64,000 bases of DNA from positions 22,635 to 86,634 of the forward strand of contig CALOAB010000022.1 of the NCBI GenBank assembly GCA_942491185.1. The letters are read 5' to 3'. The position numbers and the translations under genes were made by a program. Shown here one piece after another: positions 35,064 to 45,555 of the stretch (its first letter is position 1; each line of letters opens with the position of its first letter). The DNA comes from SLRI01 sp942491185. Its GTDB lineage: Bacteria; Pseudomonadota; Alphaproteobacteria; Geminicoccales; Geminicoccaceae. The notes beneath the pieces were generated by a model, which was not told the origin of the DNA, did no database searches, and was given only the letters and a program-made list of their open reading frames with translations.

Positions 35064-38000
35064 CGCTGAAGAGCCCACTTCGTTGTTCGGTGTCCAGAAG
35101 GCCGAGCACGCCGCGGACGGGAATGGCGACCCAGGTCGGACGATTGGCAGCCTCGTAGAGGACCTCGTAGATCCCCTTCTCGATCAAGAAGAGCTCGAGC
35201 AGCCGATCGAAATCGGCCATCTCGCGCGGCACCGCATGACAGCCTTCGATGTGCTCGCGGTAGCCCTGGATGAACTGACGCCGCGCCACCTGCCGCCAAG
35301 CCTCGGCCAAAGGTGGGATCGCCTCGAGATGCGCCGGGTCACGCTGCTCGAACCGGTCGACCAGCGCCGACGCGGCGTAGTCGAACGAGCGCAGCATGCC
35401 AGCGACATCCTTGAGCGGCGAGGTCTTGGCCCGACGTTCGGCCATCGGCCGCGCCGGCTCGCCTTCGAAGTCGAGGATGTAGATGTCACCCTTGCTGACC
35501 AGCACCTGGCCCAGGTGATAATCGCCGTGTAGCCGCGTCTTCATCGCATCGATCGGCGAGCCGACCAGTGTGGCGACGCGCTGCTCGAGGTCAGGCATGG
35601 CAGCGAGCAGCCGGTCGGCGTCGGCTTGCGCGTCCTCCCCAAGGCCAGCTCGCATCCGCTCGAGCGCCTCCTCGACCCGCTTCATATCGGTGCGGATGCC
35701 CTTGCCCCACCGCTCGAGATCCTTGGTGGCGATCGGCTCGGCGGCAAAGGCCGGATCGTCGGTCGGCGTGGCGAAGGCGCGATGCAGCTCCGCCGTCCGC
35801 TGGCCCAGCGTGGCGGCCAATTGTGCGTACACGCCGAAGGGCTCGATCTCCTCGGTCTCGCCCTCGCCTTCCGCTTCGAGCAGCATCGTCTCGAGCTCGC
35901 GCTCGAGGTAGTCGAGGGTCCAGGCCCAGCCGTCGCCCTGGTTGAGGACGAAGCCCATGGCCGCAGCCAGCGTCGTCGAGCCGGCGTCATCGACCAGCTC
36001 CAGGCTGCCGAGCAAAGGCGGCGTGTTGGCGTAGCCGGCGACGTCGGTAAGGAAGCGACCGATCTCGACCTCGGGATGCGGCCCGGGCAGCGGCCGGCGA
36101 TAGACCTTCCAGATAATATCCCGGTCGATCATCATCGACGTGTTGCTCTGCTCGACGGAGAGCCGATGGACCTCCGGATGCTCGCTCAGCTCGACCGCAT
36201 CCAGAGCTGGGCTCCTGACGAACCGAACCTCACCACCATCGACATCGATGCTGAGCTCGCGTCTCAGGCCATCGAGCAGACCGAGCGCCAGATCGTCTCC
36301 GGCCGACGCATCGTAGATGGCACCCACGCGGTTGGCGCGCCGCGCCTTGGCGATGGTGAACGGCCGAAGTGGCGAGGTGGTGGCGAGGTTGTCCTCGCCC
36401 CAGGCGATCGCCATCGGCAAGAGATAGTGATGCACCACACCACCCTCGAGCCCTGCCTCGACCATCGCGAGCAGGACGCCGCCGTGTGCTGCCGGCAGCT
36501 CGATGGTGCGCACGACCTCCAGCGAGGTGATTGCGGCATCCTTGGCCGCGAACCAGCGCTGGTTGGCGAGGAAGTGGGAGAGAACGCCGTTCTGCAGCTC
36601 CTTGCGGTTCTTCGCATCGAGCAGCGACTCCCAGCCGCGACCCAGCACCAGGGTCACGAATTCCGGCAAGGGCTCGGGCAGATCGACATGCCATTCCGGC
36701 AGCGTCGCCTCATCGGCCAGGACGAACCAGTAGAAGCCGAAGCCGGGCAGCGTCAGCAGATAGGGCAGCTCACCGATCGGCGGGAAGGTCGTCCGACCGA
36801 TCAGCTCGATTGGCGTTTGGCCGCGATGCGCCTGCAGCTGCAGCTCCACCGGCTGGGCGTTGCGCGAGAGATTGACCACGCAGAGGATCGTCTGATCCTC
36901 GAACGAGCGCGTGTAGGCCAGGATCTTCCGATTGCCCGGGTAGATGAAGTCCAGCGTGCCCCGGCTGAACGCCTTGTGCTGGCGGCGGACGGTGATCAGC
37001 CGGCGCATCCAGTTGAGGAGCGAGGCGGCGCTGCGGCCCTCGGCTTCGACATTGACCGCATCGAAGCCGTAGACCGGGTCCATCACCGGCGGCAGAAAAA
37101 GCGCCTGCGGATTGGCGCGGGAAAAGCCGCCATTGCGGTCCGGCGACCACTGCATGGGCGTTCGCACGCCGTCGCGGTCGCCGAGATAGATGTTGTCCCC
37201 CATGCCGATCTCGTCGCCGTAATACATGACCGGCGTGCCGGGCATCGAGAACAGCATCGAGTTCATCAGCTCGATCTTGCGCCGGTCATTGTCCATGAGC
37301 GGCGCGAGGCGACGCCGAATGCCGAGATTGATGCGCGCCCGGTTATCGGCGGCATAGGTGTTCCACAGATAATCCCGCTCCTTGTCGGTCACCATCTCGA
37401 GCGTCAGCTCGTCGTGGTTGCGCAAGAAGATCGCCCATTGGCAGTTCTCGGGAATCTCCGGCGTCTGGCGCATGATGTCGGTGATCGGTGCTCGATCCTC
37501 CTGCGCCACCGCCATGTACATGCGCGGCATCAAGGGAAAGTGGAACGCCATGTGGCACTCGTCGCCATCGCCGAAATAGGGATGAGTGTCCTCGGGCCAC
37601 TGGTTCGCCTCGGCGAGCAGCATCCGGTCCGGGTAGTGCTCTTCCATCTCGGCGCGGATGCGCTTCAAGATGACATGCGTCTCGGGCAGATTCTCGCAAT
37701 TGGTGCCCTCGCGCTCGATCAGATACGGGATGGCGTCGAGCCTGAGCCCGTCGATCCCCATCTTCAGCCAGAAATGCAGGAGGCTCTTGATCTCCTCCAT
37801 CACCGGCGGATGATCGAAGTTCAGATCGGGCTGGTGGCTGTAGAAGCGATGCCAGAAATAGGCCTTGGCAACCGGATCCCAGGTCCAGTTCGACTTCTCG
37901 GTATCGAGAAAAATGATCCGCGTGTCGCCGTATTTGCGGTCGTCGTCCGACCAGACATAGTAGTCGCGATAGCGCGAGCCGGGCTTCGCCGCGCGGGCAC

Positions 38001-38373
38001 GCTGGAACCAGGGATGCTGGTCGGACGTGTGGTTGATGACCAGCTCGGTGATGACGCGAAGATCGCGGCGGTGCGCCTCGTCGATGAAGCGCTTGACGTC
38101 GCGCATCGTTCCATAAGACGGATTGATGCTCCGGTAGTCTTGGATGTCGTAGCCGTCGTCGCGCAGCGGCGACGGATAGAACGGCATCAGCCAGACGGCC
38201 GAGACCCCGAGATCCTTGATGTAGTCGAGCTTCTCGGTGAGCCCGGCGAAGTCGCCGACGCCATCGTTATTCGAGTCGAAGTACGACTTCACATGCGTCT
38301 GGTAGATGACAGCGTCCTTGTACCAGAGCGGATCGGACCGATCGACGACAGGCTTCTTGTTGCGCTGGGGCAT
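35056..38373 (-). CDS. treS: trehalose synthase fused to maltokinase (TreS-Mak)
   Basis: A bifunctional 1105-residue protein. Residues 1 to about 550 are a GH13 trehalose synthase (DPLWYKDAVIYQTHVKSYFD start, nucleophile Asp213 in GLRLDAIPYL, LRNHDELTLEMV near the end of the barrel) that isomerises trehalose to maltose. After a linker, residues from about 570 to the end are a Pep2-type maltokinase that makes maltose 1-phosphate with ATP: LANQRWFAAKDAAITSLEVV at its start, then the kinase catalytic loop LHGDYHLGQVLV and the metal-binding IYILDFEGEPARP. The start MPQRNKK (38373) lies 11 bases after glgE. An extended frame upstream is shadow. Confidence 0.95.
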   Translation of the reverse strand: MPQRNKKPVVDRSDPLWYKDAVIYQTHVKSYFDSNNDGVGDFAGLTEKLDYIKDLGVSAVWLMPFYPSPLRDDGYDIQDYRSINPSYGTMRDVKRFIDEAHRRDLRVITELVINHTSDQHPWFQRARAAKPGSRYRDYYVWSDDDRKYGDTRIIFLDTEKSNWTWDPVAKAYFWHRFYSHQPDLNFDHPPVMEEIKSLLHFWLKMGIDGLRLDAIPYLIEREGTNCENLPETHVILKRIRAEMEEHYPDRMLLAEANQWPEDTHPYFGDGDECHMAFHFPLMPRMYMAVAQEDRAPITDIMRQTPEIPENCQWAIFLRNHDELTLEMVTDKERDYLWNTYAADNRARINLGIRRRLAPLMDNDRRKIELMNSMLFSMPGTPVMYYGDEIGMGDNIYLGDRDGVRTPMQWSPDRNGGFSRANPQALFLPPVMDPVYGFDAVNVEAEGRSAASLLNWMRRLITVRRQHKAFSRGTLDFIYPGNRKILAYTRSFEDQTILCVVNLSRNAQPVELQLQAHRGQTPIELIGRTTFPPIGELPYLLTLPGFGFYWFVLADEATLPEWHVDLPEPLPEFVTLVLGRGWESLLDAKNRKELQNGVLSHFLANQRWFAAKDAAITSLEVVRTIELPAAHGGVLLAMVEAGLEGGVVHHYLLPMAIAWGEDNLATTSPLRPFTIAKARRANRVGAIYDASAGDDLALGLLDGLRRELSIDVDGGEVRFVRSPALDAVELSEHPEVHRLSVEQSNTSMMIDRDIIWKVYRRPLPGPHPEVEIGRFLTDVAGYANTPPLLGSLELVDDAGSTTLAAAMGFVLNQGDGWAWTLDYLERELETMLLEAEGEGETEEIEPFGVYAQLAATLGQRTAELHRAFATPTDDPAFAAEPIATKDLERWGKGIRTDMKRVEEALERMRAGLGEDAQADADRLLAAMPDLEQRVATLVGSPIDAMKTRLHGDYHLGQVLVSKGDIYILDFEGEPARPMAERRAKTSPLKDVAGMLRSFDYAASALVDRFEQRDPAHLEAIPPLAEAWRQVARRQFIQGYREHIEGCHAVPREMADFDRLLELFLIEKGIYEVLYEAANRPTWVAIPVRGVLGLLDTEQRSGLFSDG

Positions 38374-38384
38374 TTTTTGCTTGC

Positions 38385-41300
38385 TCAATAATCGCGGCCG
38401 GGCGGGATCAGCCGCCAGATCGCATAAGGACGAGATACGGGATCGAGCTCGACGTGCTGCACCTTGCCGGTCCAGCTGAAGCGGGCGCCGGTCACCAGAT
38501 CCTCGACACCGATCGTACCGTGGTCCGGCAGGCCGTATTGCCAGAGCGGCACCTCGAAATTGGCGGCCTGGACGTTGTGCGGGTCGAGGTTCACCGCGAC
38601 CAGCACGGTATTGCTGAGATCGGCTGTCTGCTTGGCAAAATAGACGATGTTGTCGTTCCAGGCGTTGAGGAAGACCAATCCAGTGAACTGCTGCAGGGCC
38701 GGATTGTTCCGCCGGATCGTGTTGATCAGGCGAATATCGTCGCGGATATGCCCAGGTCGATCCCAGTCCCAATGCTTGATCTCGTACTTCTCACTGTCGA
38801 GATACTCCTCCTTGCCCGGCACCGGTCGGGCTTCGCACAGCTCGTAACCGCTATACAGCCCGTAGAGCGAGGACAGGGTCGACGCCAGGACCAACCGCAC
38901 CCGAAACCCGGCGCGACCGGCCGTCTGCAGGTAGATCGGGTTGATGTCCGGCGTGTTGGCGAAGAAGTTCGGCCGCATGAAGTCCTTGGACTCGTCCTGG
39001 GTCAGCTCGGTCAGGTACTCGATCAGCTCGGCCTTCGTGTTCCGCCAGGTGAAGTAGCTGTAGGATTGCTGGTAGCCGACCTTCGCCAAGCGCTTCATCA
39101 CCTTGGGCCGGGTGAACGCCTCGGCCAGGAACATCACGTCCGGGTGGCGGTCATTGACCTCGCGAACCAGCCACTCCCAGAACGGGAACGGCTTGGTGTG
39201 CGGGTTGTCGACGCGAAAGATCTTCACGCCCTTGTCGACCCAGAAGAGCACGGTGTCGCGCAGCTCGTACCAGAGCGCCGGCAAGGCGTCGCGATAGAAA
39301 TGGACGTTGACGATGTCCTCGTACTTCTTCGGCGGGTTCTCGGCGAACTTGATCGTGCCGTCGGGCCGCCAGTCGAACCACTCCGGATGCTCCTTGATCC
39401 AGGGATGGTCCGGCGCGCACTGGATGGCGAAGTCGAGCGCCAGCTCGAGCCCGTGCTCGTGCGCCGCCTCGACGAGTGCTGCGAAATCCTCGAACGAGCC
39501 GAGCTCGGGATGCAGCGCCTTGTGGCCGCCTTCACTGGAGCCGATCGCGTAGGGTGAGCCCGGATCTTCCGGTCCAGGCGTCAGGGTATTGTTGCGGCCT
39601 TTGCGATTGGTGCGGCCGATCGGGTGGATCGGCGTGAAGTAGAGCACGTCGAAGCCCATGTCTCGAACATAGGGTAGCTTCTCGATCGTGTCCCTGAACG
39701 TCCCGTGCAGCGTTGCATCGTCTGCCATCGAGCGCGGCATCAGCTCGTACCAGGCGGCAAACTCGGCACGGGTGCGACTGACGACAACCTCGAGCTCGCG
39801 GCCATAAGCGGAGAGATTGGTGCGCGGTCCGAAGCTGGCCATCAGCTCACCGAACGGCTCGTCCAGCATCGTCGTCAGCAGCTCGCCCGGGCGCCCAGCG
39901 GCGGCGGCGATTTCGGCAAGCTTCGCCTGCATCGCTTTTTGCGGCGCACCCTTGGTGGCGTTAGCGGCGGCCTCGATCAGGCGCCTGCCCTCCTCCAGCT
40001 CCAGCGACAGATCGAGCCCGGCATCGTGCTTCTTTGCCACCTCGTAGCGCCAGGCGGCGAAGAGATCGCGCCAGCCCTGGATGGTGTAGACGTAGCGACC
40101 GATCCTGGTCAGCGGAAAGCTGGCAGCCCAGCGATCGTTGACGAGAAAGGTCAGCGGCACCTCGGTGAAGGCCTTGTCGTCCTGGTGGCGGATCAACAGC
40201 GCTGCGGCGATCATGTCGTGGCCGTCGCAGAAGACATCCGCCTCGACCTCGAGCAGGTCGCCGACGACCCGCTTGATGGGAAAGCGCCCACCATCGAGCT
40301 CGGGCTCGACCGCCTCGATCGCCACCCGATCGGCAGCGAGCCGCTGCAGCACCGCCTCGGCCTTCTTCGCGTCGACCTTGGGCATCTGTCGAGTGAGCTT
40401 CTCAGCCACGAAGAGCCTCGTCGCCAAGGGTGCCAGCGCCAAAGGCTGGCCCGGCACGAGCTCCTCGCCGCTCGCCAGATCGGTGAACGCCCCGAAGCGC
40501 CCGTCGCTCGCCCGCAGCACTGGACCAGCCGCCGCCAGCGCTGACGCATGGAAGCTCGAATTGAGCATGACGGCAGCCGCGTGCGCGCTTGCGTCGGCCG
40601 TCCCGCCAGAGAAACGCAGCAAGGTCACCGCATCGTCGGACGGGCCGCTGACGGGAATGACCGGCCCCTTCAGCCCAAGCCTGCCCAGCGCCTCGTTCAG
40701 CGCCGCCAAGTCGTCGCTCAGATCGAAGGCGGCGTGCGCCTGCCAATGCGCGAGGTCGCCTGGCCGTGCCTCGTCCGGATCGAGCGGCTGCTCGGCGCCG
40801 AGCTCGAACCCGGCCGGCACCATGAGCCCGGAGCCGGTCAGCGCGGCGAGCATCAGCCGGAACCGCGCCAGCTCGCCGAGGCGCGCCGGCTCGACCGCCG
40901 CCGAGGCGGCAAGGCGCGGCCCAGCGAGCGGCTCGGGGAAGCCGATGGCTGGCGCCACGGCCGCCAGCTCGTCCTCTTGCGCCAGGAACCAAGGCTGACG
41001 GCTGTCCCACCAGGCGACGCTGCTGAGCCGATAGTCGAAGCCGACGCCGGTGAGCCCGCGAACGACAGCAGGCGGCTCGCCCAGCGTGTCGGCGATCAGC
41101 AGCAGGCCGGGCGCCTTGGTCTTGAGCCGCGCGATGACGACCCGCCAGAAATCAGCCGGCAGCAAGAGCGCCGAGCGAGCGACGAACCCGGCAACGCCCC
41201 GGCGCACCAGCGTCAACACATGCTTGGTCACCGCATCGATGAGCGCGTTCTGGCCGACATCGTGGCGCGGCTGCATCAAGGTCGTATCCGGCCGCCGCGG

Positions 41301-41597
41301 ATCGAGCGCTGCGGCCTCCTCGGTCAACACCGGCATGAACAGGCCGGCGGCCGACTTCACCAAAGCGCTTTCCGCGGAGACCCGCGCCACGTCGAGATCG
41401 AGCAGCGGGGAAAGCCCGGCGCTACCGGCGGCCTCCAGCAACGGCGATGGTGGCAACACCGGCCCGCCGAGATGGAGCCGATCGAAGCCCATGCCGCGAA
41501 TGCGCGACAGCTCCTCGGCCACATGCTCCCGCGGGAACAGGCGAGCCACGGATGAGTAGATACGTGGGTAGGGGTTGGCAGACTGCGCGCCAGTCAA
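38385..41597 (-). CDS. glgE: alpha-1,4-glucan:maltose-1-phosphate maltosyltransferase GlgE, long form
   Basis: Extends linear alpha-glucan with maltosyl units from maltose 1-phosphate. The C-terminal 680 residues form the canonical enzyme: YVRDMGFDVLYFTPIHPIG, the nucleophile Asp797 in IFRVDNPHTKPF, the acid/base Glu826 in FLAEAFTRPKVM, and NTPDINP. The protein has 1070 residues against about 660-700 for mycobacterial GlgE. The extra N-terminal part (about residues 1-390) looks like a worn-down GH13-type barrel without its catalytic acids, a layout common in proteobacterial versions. It is first in the leftward glgE-treS-glgB unit. No glgA, glgC or glgX is present in the window. Confidence 0.93.
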   Translation of the reverse strand: MTGAQSANPYPRIYSSVARLFPREHVAEELSRIRGMGFDRLHLGGPVLPPSPLLEAAGSAGLSPLLDLDVARVSAESALVKSAAGLFMPVLTEEAAALDPRRPDTTLMQPRHDVGQNALIDAVTKHVLTLVRRGVAGFVARSALLLPADFWRVVIARLKTKAPGLLLIADTLGEPPAVVRGLTGVGFDYRLSSVAWWDSRQPWFLAQEDELAAVAPAIGFPEPLAGPRLAASAAVEPARLGELARFRLMLAALTGSGLMVPAGFELGAEQPLDPDEARPGDLAHWQAHAAFDLSDDLAALNEALGRLGLKGPVIPVSGPSDDAVTLLRFSGGTADASAHAAAVMLNSSFHASALAAAGPVLRASDGRFGAFTDLASGEELVPGQPLALAPLATRLFVAEKLTRQMPKVDAKKAEAVLQRLAADRVAIEAVEPELDGGRFPIKRVVGDLLEVEADVFCDGHDMIAAALLIRHQDDKAFTEVPLTFLVNDRWAASFPLTRIGRYVYTIQGWRDLFAAWRYEVAKKHDAGLDLSLELEEGRRLIEAAANATKGAPQKAMQAKLAEIAAAAGRPGELLTTMLDEPFGELMASFGPRTNLSAYGRELEVVVSRTRAEFAAWYELMPRSMADDATLHGTFRDTIEKLPYVRDMGFDVLYFTPIHPIGRTNRKGRNNTLTPGPEDPGSPYAIGSSEGGHKALHPELGSFEDFAALVEAAHEHGLELALDFAIQCAPDHPWIKEHPEWFDWRPDGTIKFAENPPKKYEDIVNVHFYRDALPALWYELRDTVLFWVDKGVKIFRVDNPHTKPFPFWEWLVREVNDRHPDVMFLAEAFTRPKVMKRLAKVGYQQSYSYFTWRNTKAELIEYLTELTQDESKDFMRPNFFANTPDINPIYLQTAGRAGFRVRLVLASTLSSLYGLYSGYELCEARPVPGKEEYLDSEKYEIKHWDWDRPGHIRDDIRLINTIRRNNPALQQFTGLVFLNAWNDNIVYFAKQTADLSNTVLVAVNLDPHNVQAANFEVPLWQYGLPDHGTIGVEDLVTGARFSWTGKVQHVELDPVSRPYAIWRLIPPGRDY

Positions 41598-41754
41598 CGG
41601 CCTCGTCCCTCAACTGTTGATATAGGAACAGCATAGCGAACTCCCCGGCCTTGTGAACCGGGTGATCCAAACCAGGGCGCTAGCTGAATCTGGACGAGAC
41701 CCAGGTCGCCGCTGGCAGCCTTGGCGACCCGCGGCGACGCTCTTGCGCGATGGC

Positions 41755-42042
41755 TCAGCGGTAGCGGTTGATCGCGTCCTGCCAGGACTTCGACAGGTCG
41801 GCCCAGGCCTTCTCCATTCCGGACCTCATGTCTGCCCAGGCGGCTTCGCTTGCCCGCTGCATCTCCTCGAGCTGCTTTTGCGCCTTCTTTTGATACTCGA
41901 CCAGCTCTTTGATCTGGTCGTCGTACTTGATTCGGGCATCAGCCGTCGCATGATCCGCCTTGGCCCGGATCTTGTCGATCTCGGCCTGCCACTCGTCGAT
42001 CTTGGCCTCGGCCTTCTCCTGGTAGGCGTTCTTCTGGGTCAT
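41755..42042 (-). CDS. small coiled-coil protein
   Basis: A 95-residue, highly charged, Lys-, Glu- and Ala-rich protein predicted to be almost wholly helical, with heptad spacing through DEWQAEIDKIRAKADHATA and QIKELVEYQKKAQKQLEEMQ. It has no signal peptide or membrane segment. It resembles the small coiled-coil proteins sometimes labelled stress-responsive or sll1863-like. Function unknown. It lies between the glgE unit (157 bases away) and the liv transporter genes and may be independently expressed. Confidence 0.75.
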   Translation of the reverse strand: MTQKNAYQEKAEAKIDEWQAEIDKIRAKADHATADARIKYDDQIKELVEYQKKAQKQLEEMQRASEAAWADMRSGMEKAWADLSKSWQDAINRYR

Positions 42043-42128
42043 ATTGCGTCTCCCTCGATCGGTGCAGCATCACCAGCTCTCATAAGCAAACTTTAGCGCG
42101 ATCGTCGAGCCATGCCAAACGCGTCAAT

Positions 42129-42814
<686 letters not shown>

Positions 42815-42815
<1 letters not shown>

Positions 42816-43537
42816 CAGCCGTCATCCTTGAGGTAGGCGAGCTGGACGTCGGGATCGGCCCGGATCACGTCGGGAGCACCACTGGCGATGACCGAGCCCG
42901 CGACCAGGACGGTGATGCGATCGGCGAGACGGAAGACGACGTCCATGTCATGCTCGACCAGGAGCACGGCGTGGCGCTGCTTCAGCCCGGCCAGGCGCTC
43001 GGCCAGCGACGGCCGCTCGTCGGGTGCCAGGCCAGCGAAGGGCTCGTCCATCAAAATGGCGCTTGGTGCTGACGCCACCACCATGGCCAGCTCGACCAGG
43101 CGCTGAACGCCATGCGCGAGCTCGCCCGCCGGCCGGCCGGCACTGCCGGCAAGCCCGAAATCGTCGAGGATGGAGCCGGCCTCGGCAGGCGCCGGCCGCC
43201 AGAACCGATAGCTCGTGCCGGTGGCGGCGCGCACCGCCAGCGCCAGGTGCTCGGCCACGGTGAGCTCCGCGAAGATCGCCGTTCGCTGGTAGGATCGGGC
43301 AAGGCCAGCGCGTGCCCGCGCTGCCGGTCCCAGGCCATTGAGCGATCGTCCCTCGAAAAGGACGTCACCCGCATCGGCCGGCATGGTGCCGTGCAGGAGG
43401 CCGATAAGCGTGCTCTTGCCAGCACCATTCGGGCCGATCAGCGCATGAATCTCCCCCGCCTGCAGTGTCAAAGAGACGCCACGAACGGCAGCGACACCGC
43501 CAAACGCCTTCTGCACCCCCCTTGCCTCGAGCAGCAT
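42815..43537 (-). CDS. livG: branched-chain amino-acid type ABC transporter ATPase LivG
   Basis: A 240-residue ATPase. It starts MLLEARGVQKAFGGVAAVRG, with Walker A IGPNGAGKSTLIGLLHG, LARSYQRTAIFAELTVAEHL in the Q-loop area and Walker B AILMDEPFAGLAPDE. The signature motif LSGGQ is replaced by ELAHGVQRLVELAMVVAS, as in many LivG proteins of the urea/amide subgroup. The ATG shares one base with the livM stop (TGATG). The longer upstream open frame is livM read in another frame. Confidence 0.9.
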
Positions 43538-44490
43538 CAACCCTGCCGCCAGGCGAAGAGCCCGCTGACCCCGCGGCGCGACAGCAGCACGATAGTGAGG
43601 AGTGCGAGGCCCAAGAAGAGCTGCCAATGCTCCGTGTACGAGACGAGCGTCTCCTCGAGCAGGATGAAGGCGGCCGCACCGAAGATTGGTCCTGCCACGG
43701 TGCCGAGCCCGCCCAGGACGCAGATCACGATGAGCTTGCCGGAGACCGCCCAGGCGAGGCTGGCCGGGCTGACGAAGCTCGTGAGGTTGGCGAGCAGCGC
43801 GCCGGCGAGCGCTGCGACAGCTGCCGAAAGCGCAAAGACGACGAGCCGGAGCCGGTAGACGTCGACACCGAGCGCCTCGAGCCTTTCGGGGTTCATCCGC
43901 GACGCGAGCAGCGCCCGGCCGAGCGGTGCCGCCATCAGCCTGAGCTTGAAAATGCTCCAGGCCGCGAGCAGCAGCCAGACGGCGATGAAGAAGGTCCGCC
44001 GATCGTCGAGGCTCACGCCCGCCAGCGTGTTGCGCCCCCACCAGAGCGACAGACCGTCCTCGCCGCCATAGCGCTCGGCAGAGACGAAGCCGAAATACAG
44101 CATCTGCGCAAAGGCCAGCGTGATCATGATGAAGTAGGCGCCCGAGGTCCGCAGGCAGAAAAGGCCGATGGCGAGCCCGAGCACGCCGCCAACGATCAAG
44201 GCCGCTGGCCAGGCGATCAGCGCCTCGTTGAGCATGGCGAGGCTACTGCTCTCGAAGGCGTGCAGTGACATGATGCCCACGACATAGGCGCCGGTGCCGA
44301 AGAACGCCGCGTGGCCGAACGAGACGAGGCCGCCCATGCCGAGCACCAGGTTCAAGGCCGAGGCGGCGAGCGCATAGACGCCGATGAGCGTGATGATCGT
44401 CCACAAGTAGCGCTCGCCGGAGAGCTCGACATAGACGGCCGCCAAAGCGAGGCCGGCAAGCGCCACGGCGAGTGGCCAAGCGCTTTTCAT
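43537..44490 (-). CDS. livM: branched-chain amino-acid type ABC transporter permease LivM
   Basis: A 317-residue permease with about eight to nine helices. The conserved core reads LNLVLGMGGLVSFGHAAFFG, with GAYVVGIMSL and the later SRMNPERLEALGVDVYRLRL loop that contacts the ATPases. It starts at the ATG overlapping the livH stop (ATGA). Confidence 0.92.
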   Translation of the reverse strand: MKSAWPLAVALAGLALAAVYVELSGERYLWTIITLIGVYALAASALNLVLGMGGLVSFGHAAFFGTGAYVVGIMSLHAFESSSLAMLNEALIAWPAALIVGGVLGLAIGLFCLRTSGAYFIMITLAFAQMLYFGFVSAERYGGEDGLSLWWGRNTLAGVSLDDRRTFFIAVWLLLAAWSIFKLRLMAAPLGRALLASRMNPERLEALGVDVYRLRLVVFALSAAVAALAGALLANLTSFVSPASLAWAVSGKLIVICVLGGLGTVAGPIFGAAAFILLEETLVSYTEHWQLFLGLALLTIVLLSRRGVSGLFAWRQG

Positions 44491-45395
44491 CGGGCCATCA
44501 ACCCCTTGGGCCTGACCGCCAGGACCACCGCCATGAGCAGGTAGATGCCCATCGAGGCAAGAGCCGGGCCGAGCCCGTCTGCCGTGCCGGCGGGCACGAC
44601 CGCGCGCAGCAGATCGGGCAGGTAGGCACGGCCCAGCGTGTCGCCGATGCCAACGACCAGCGCTCCGATAGCAGCGCCGGCGATCGAGCCGATGCCGCCG
44701 ATGACGACGACGACGAAGGCGAGGATGAGAATGGTCTCACCCATGCCCGACTGGATGGCGATGAAGGGCCCGGCGACGATCCCCGCCAGCCCGGCGAGTG
44801 CGGCGCCCAGCGCGAAGATCAGCCCGTTCAGGCGGCTGATGTCGACGCCGAGCAGCTGGATCATCTCCGGATGCGTAGCCCCTGCCCGCACCCACATGCC
44901 AACCCGCGTGCGCATCACCAGCCAGTAGAGCAGCACCATGACCGCGATGCCCACAGCGATGACCGCGAGGCGGTAGACCGGATAGGGAGCGCCCGGCAGG
45001 ATCTCGACGGTGCCGGATAGCCAGGAGGGTGGATCGAGCGCCAAGGGCTGCCGGCCGAAGATCAGGCGAACCGATTCGTTGGCGATCAGGATGATCGCAA
45101 AGGTCGCCAGCACCTGATCCAGATGGTCGCGTCCCTCGAGCCGCCGGACGATCACCCTATCGAGCAAGAGCCCAAGCACTGCTGCCCCGCTGACGCCGAC
45201 AACGAGGCCCAGGAGAAACGAGCCGCTGGCCGCTGCGGTCGCCGCAGCCACATAAGCGCCGGCCATGAAGAGCGAGCCATGCGCCAGGTTGATGAAGTTC
45301 ATCACGCCGAAGACCAGAGTCAGCCCGGCCGCCATGAGGAACAGGGTCATGCCGAGCTGCACGCCGTTGAGGAGTTGCTCGAGAAAAAGCAGCAT
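44487..45395 (-). CDS. livH: branched-chain amino-acid type ABC transporter permease LivH
   Basis: A 302-residue permease. Typical LivH blocks are LFLEQLLNGVQLGMTLFLMA, GLTLVFGVMNFINLAHGSLF and VGGIGSIAGAAIGALVVGIG. It lies 160 bases downstream of the binding-protein gene on the same strand, a common gap that may hold a processing or attenuation site. No clear hairpin with a T-run is visible there. Confidence 0.92.
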   Translation of the reverse strand: MLLFLEQLLNGVQLGMTLFLMAAGLTLVFGVMNFINLAHGSLFMAGAYVAAATAAASGSFLLGLVVGVSGAAVLGLLLDRVIVRRLEGRDHLDQVLATFAIILIANESVRLIFGRQPLALDPPSWLSGTVEILPGAPYPVYRLAVIAVGIAVMVLLYWLVMRTRVGMWVRAGATHPEMIQLLGVDISRLNGLIFALGAALAGLAGIVAGPFIAIQSGMGETILILAFVVVVIGGIGSIAGAAIGALVVGIGDTLGRAYLPDLLRAVVPAGTADGLGPALASMGIYLLMAVVLAVRPKGLMAR

Positions 45396-45555
45396 GTCCG
45401 GCTTTCAAGATGCTGGCCGCGACTTCTCGCTCAGACCTGACCGCAACGGGCGTCCGCTTGAAGCAAGCTGGCTACTCGGCGGGCGGCGGACGATCGATGA
45501 CAGCAGCGCCGACGGTGGCGATTCTACCATCAAGAATCTGGGCTGACGCGCTCGC

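Noticed and set aside
35626..38391. Long rightward ORF of 921 codons
   Set aside because: Antisense shadow of the treS-maltokinase gene, with no recognisable domain.
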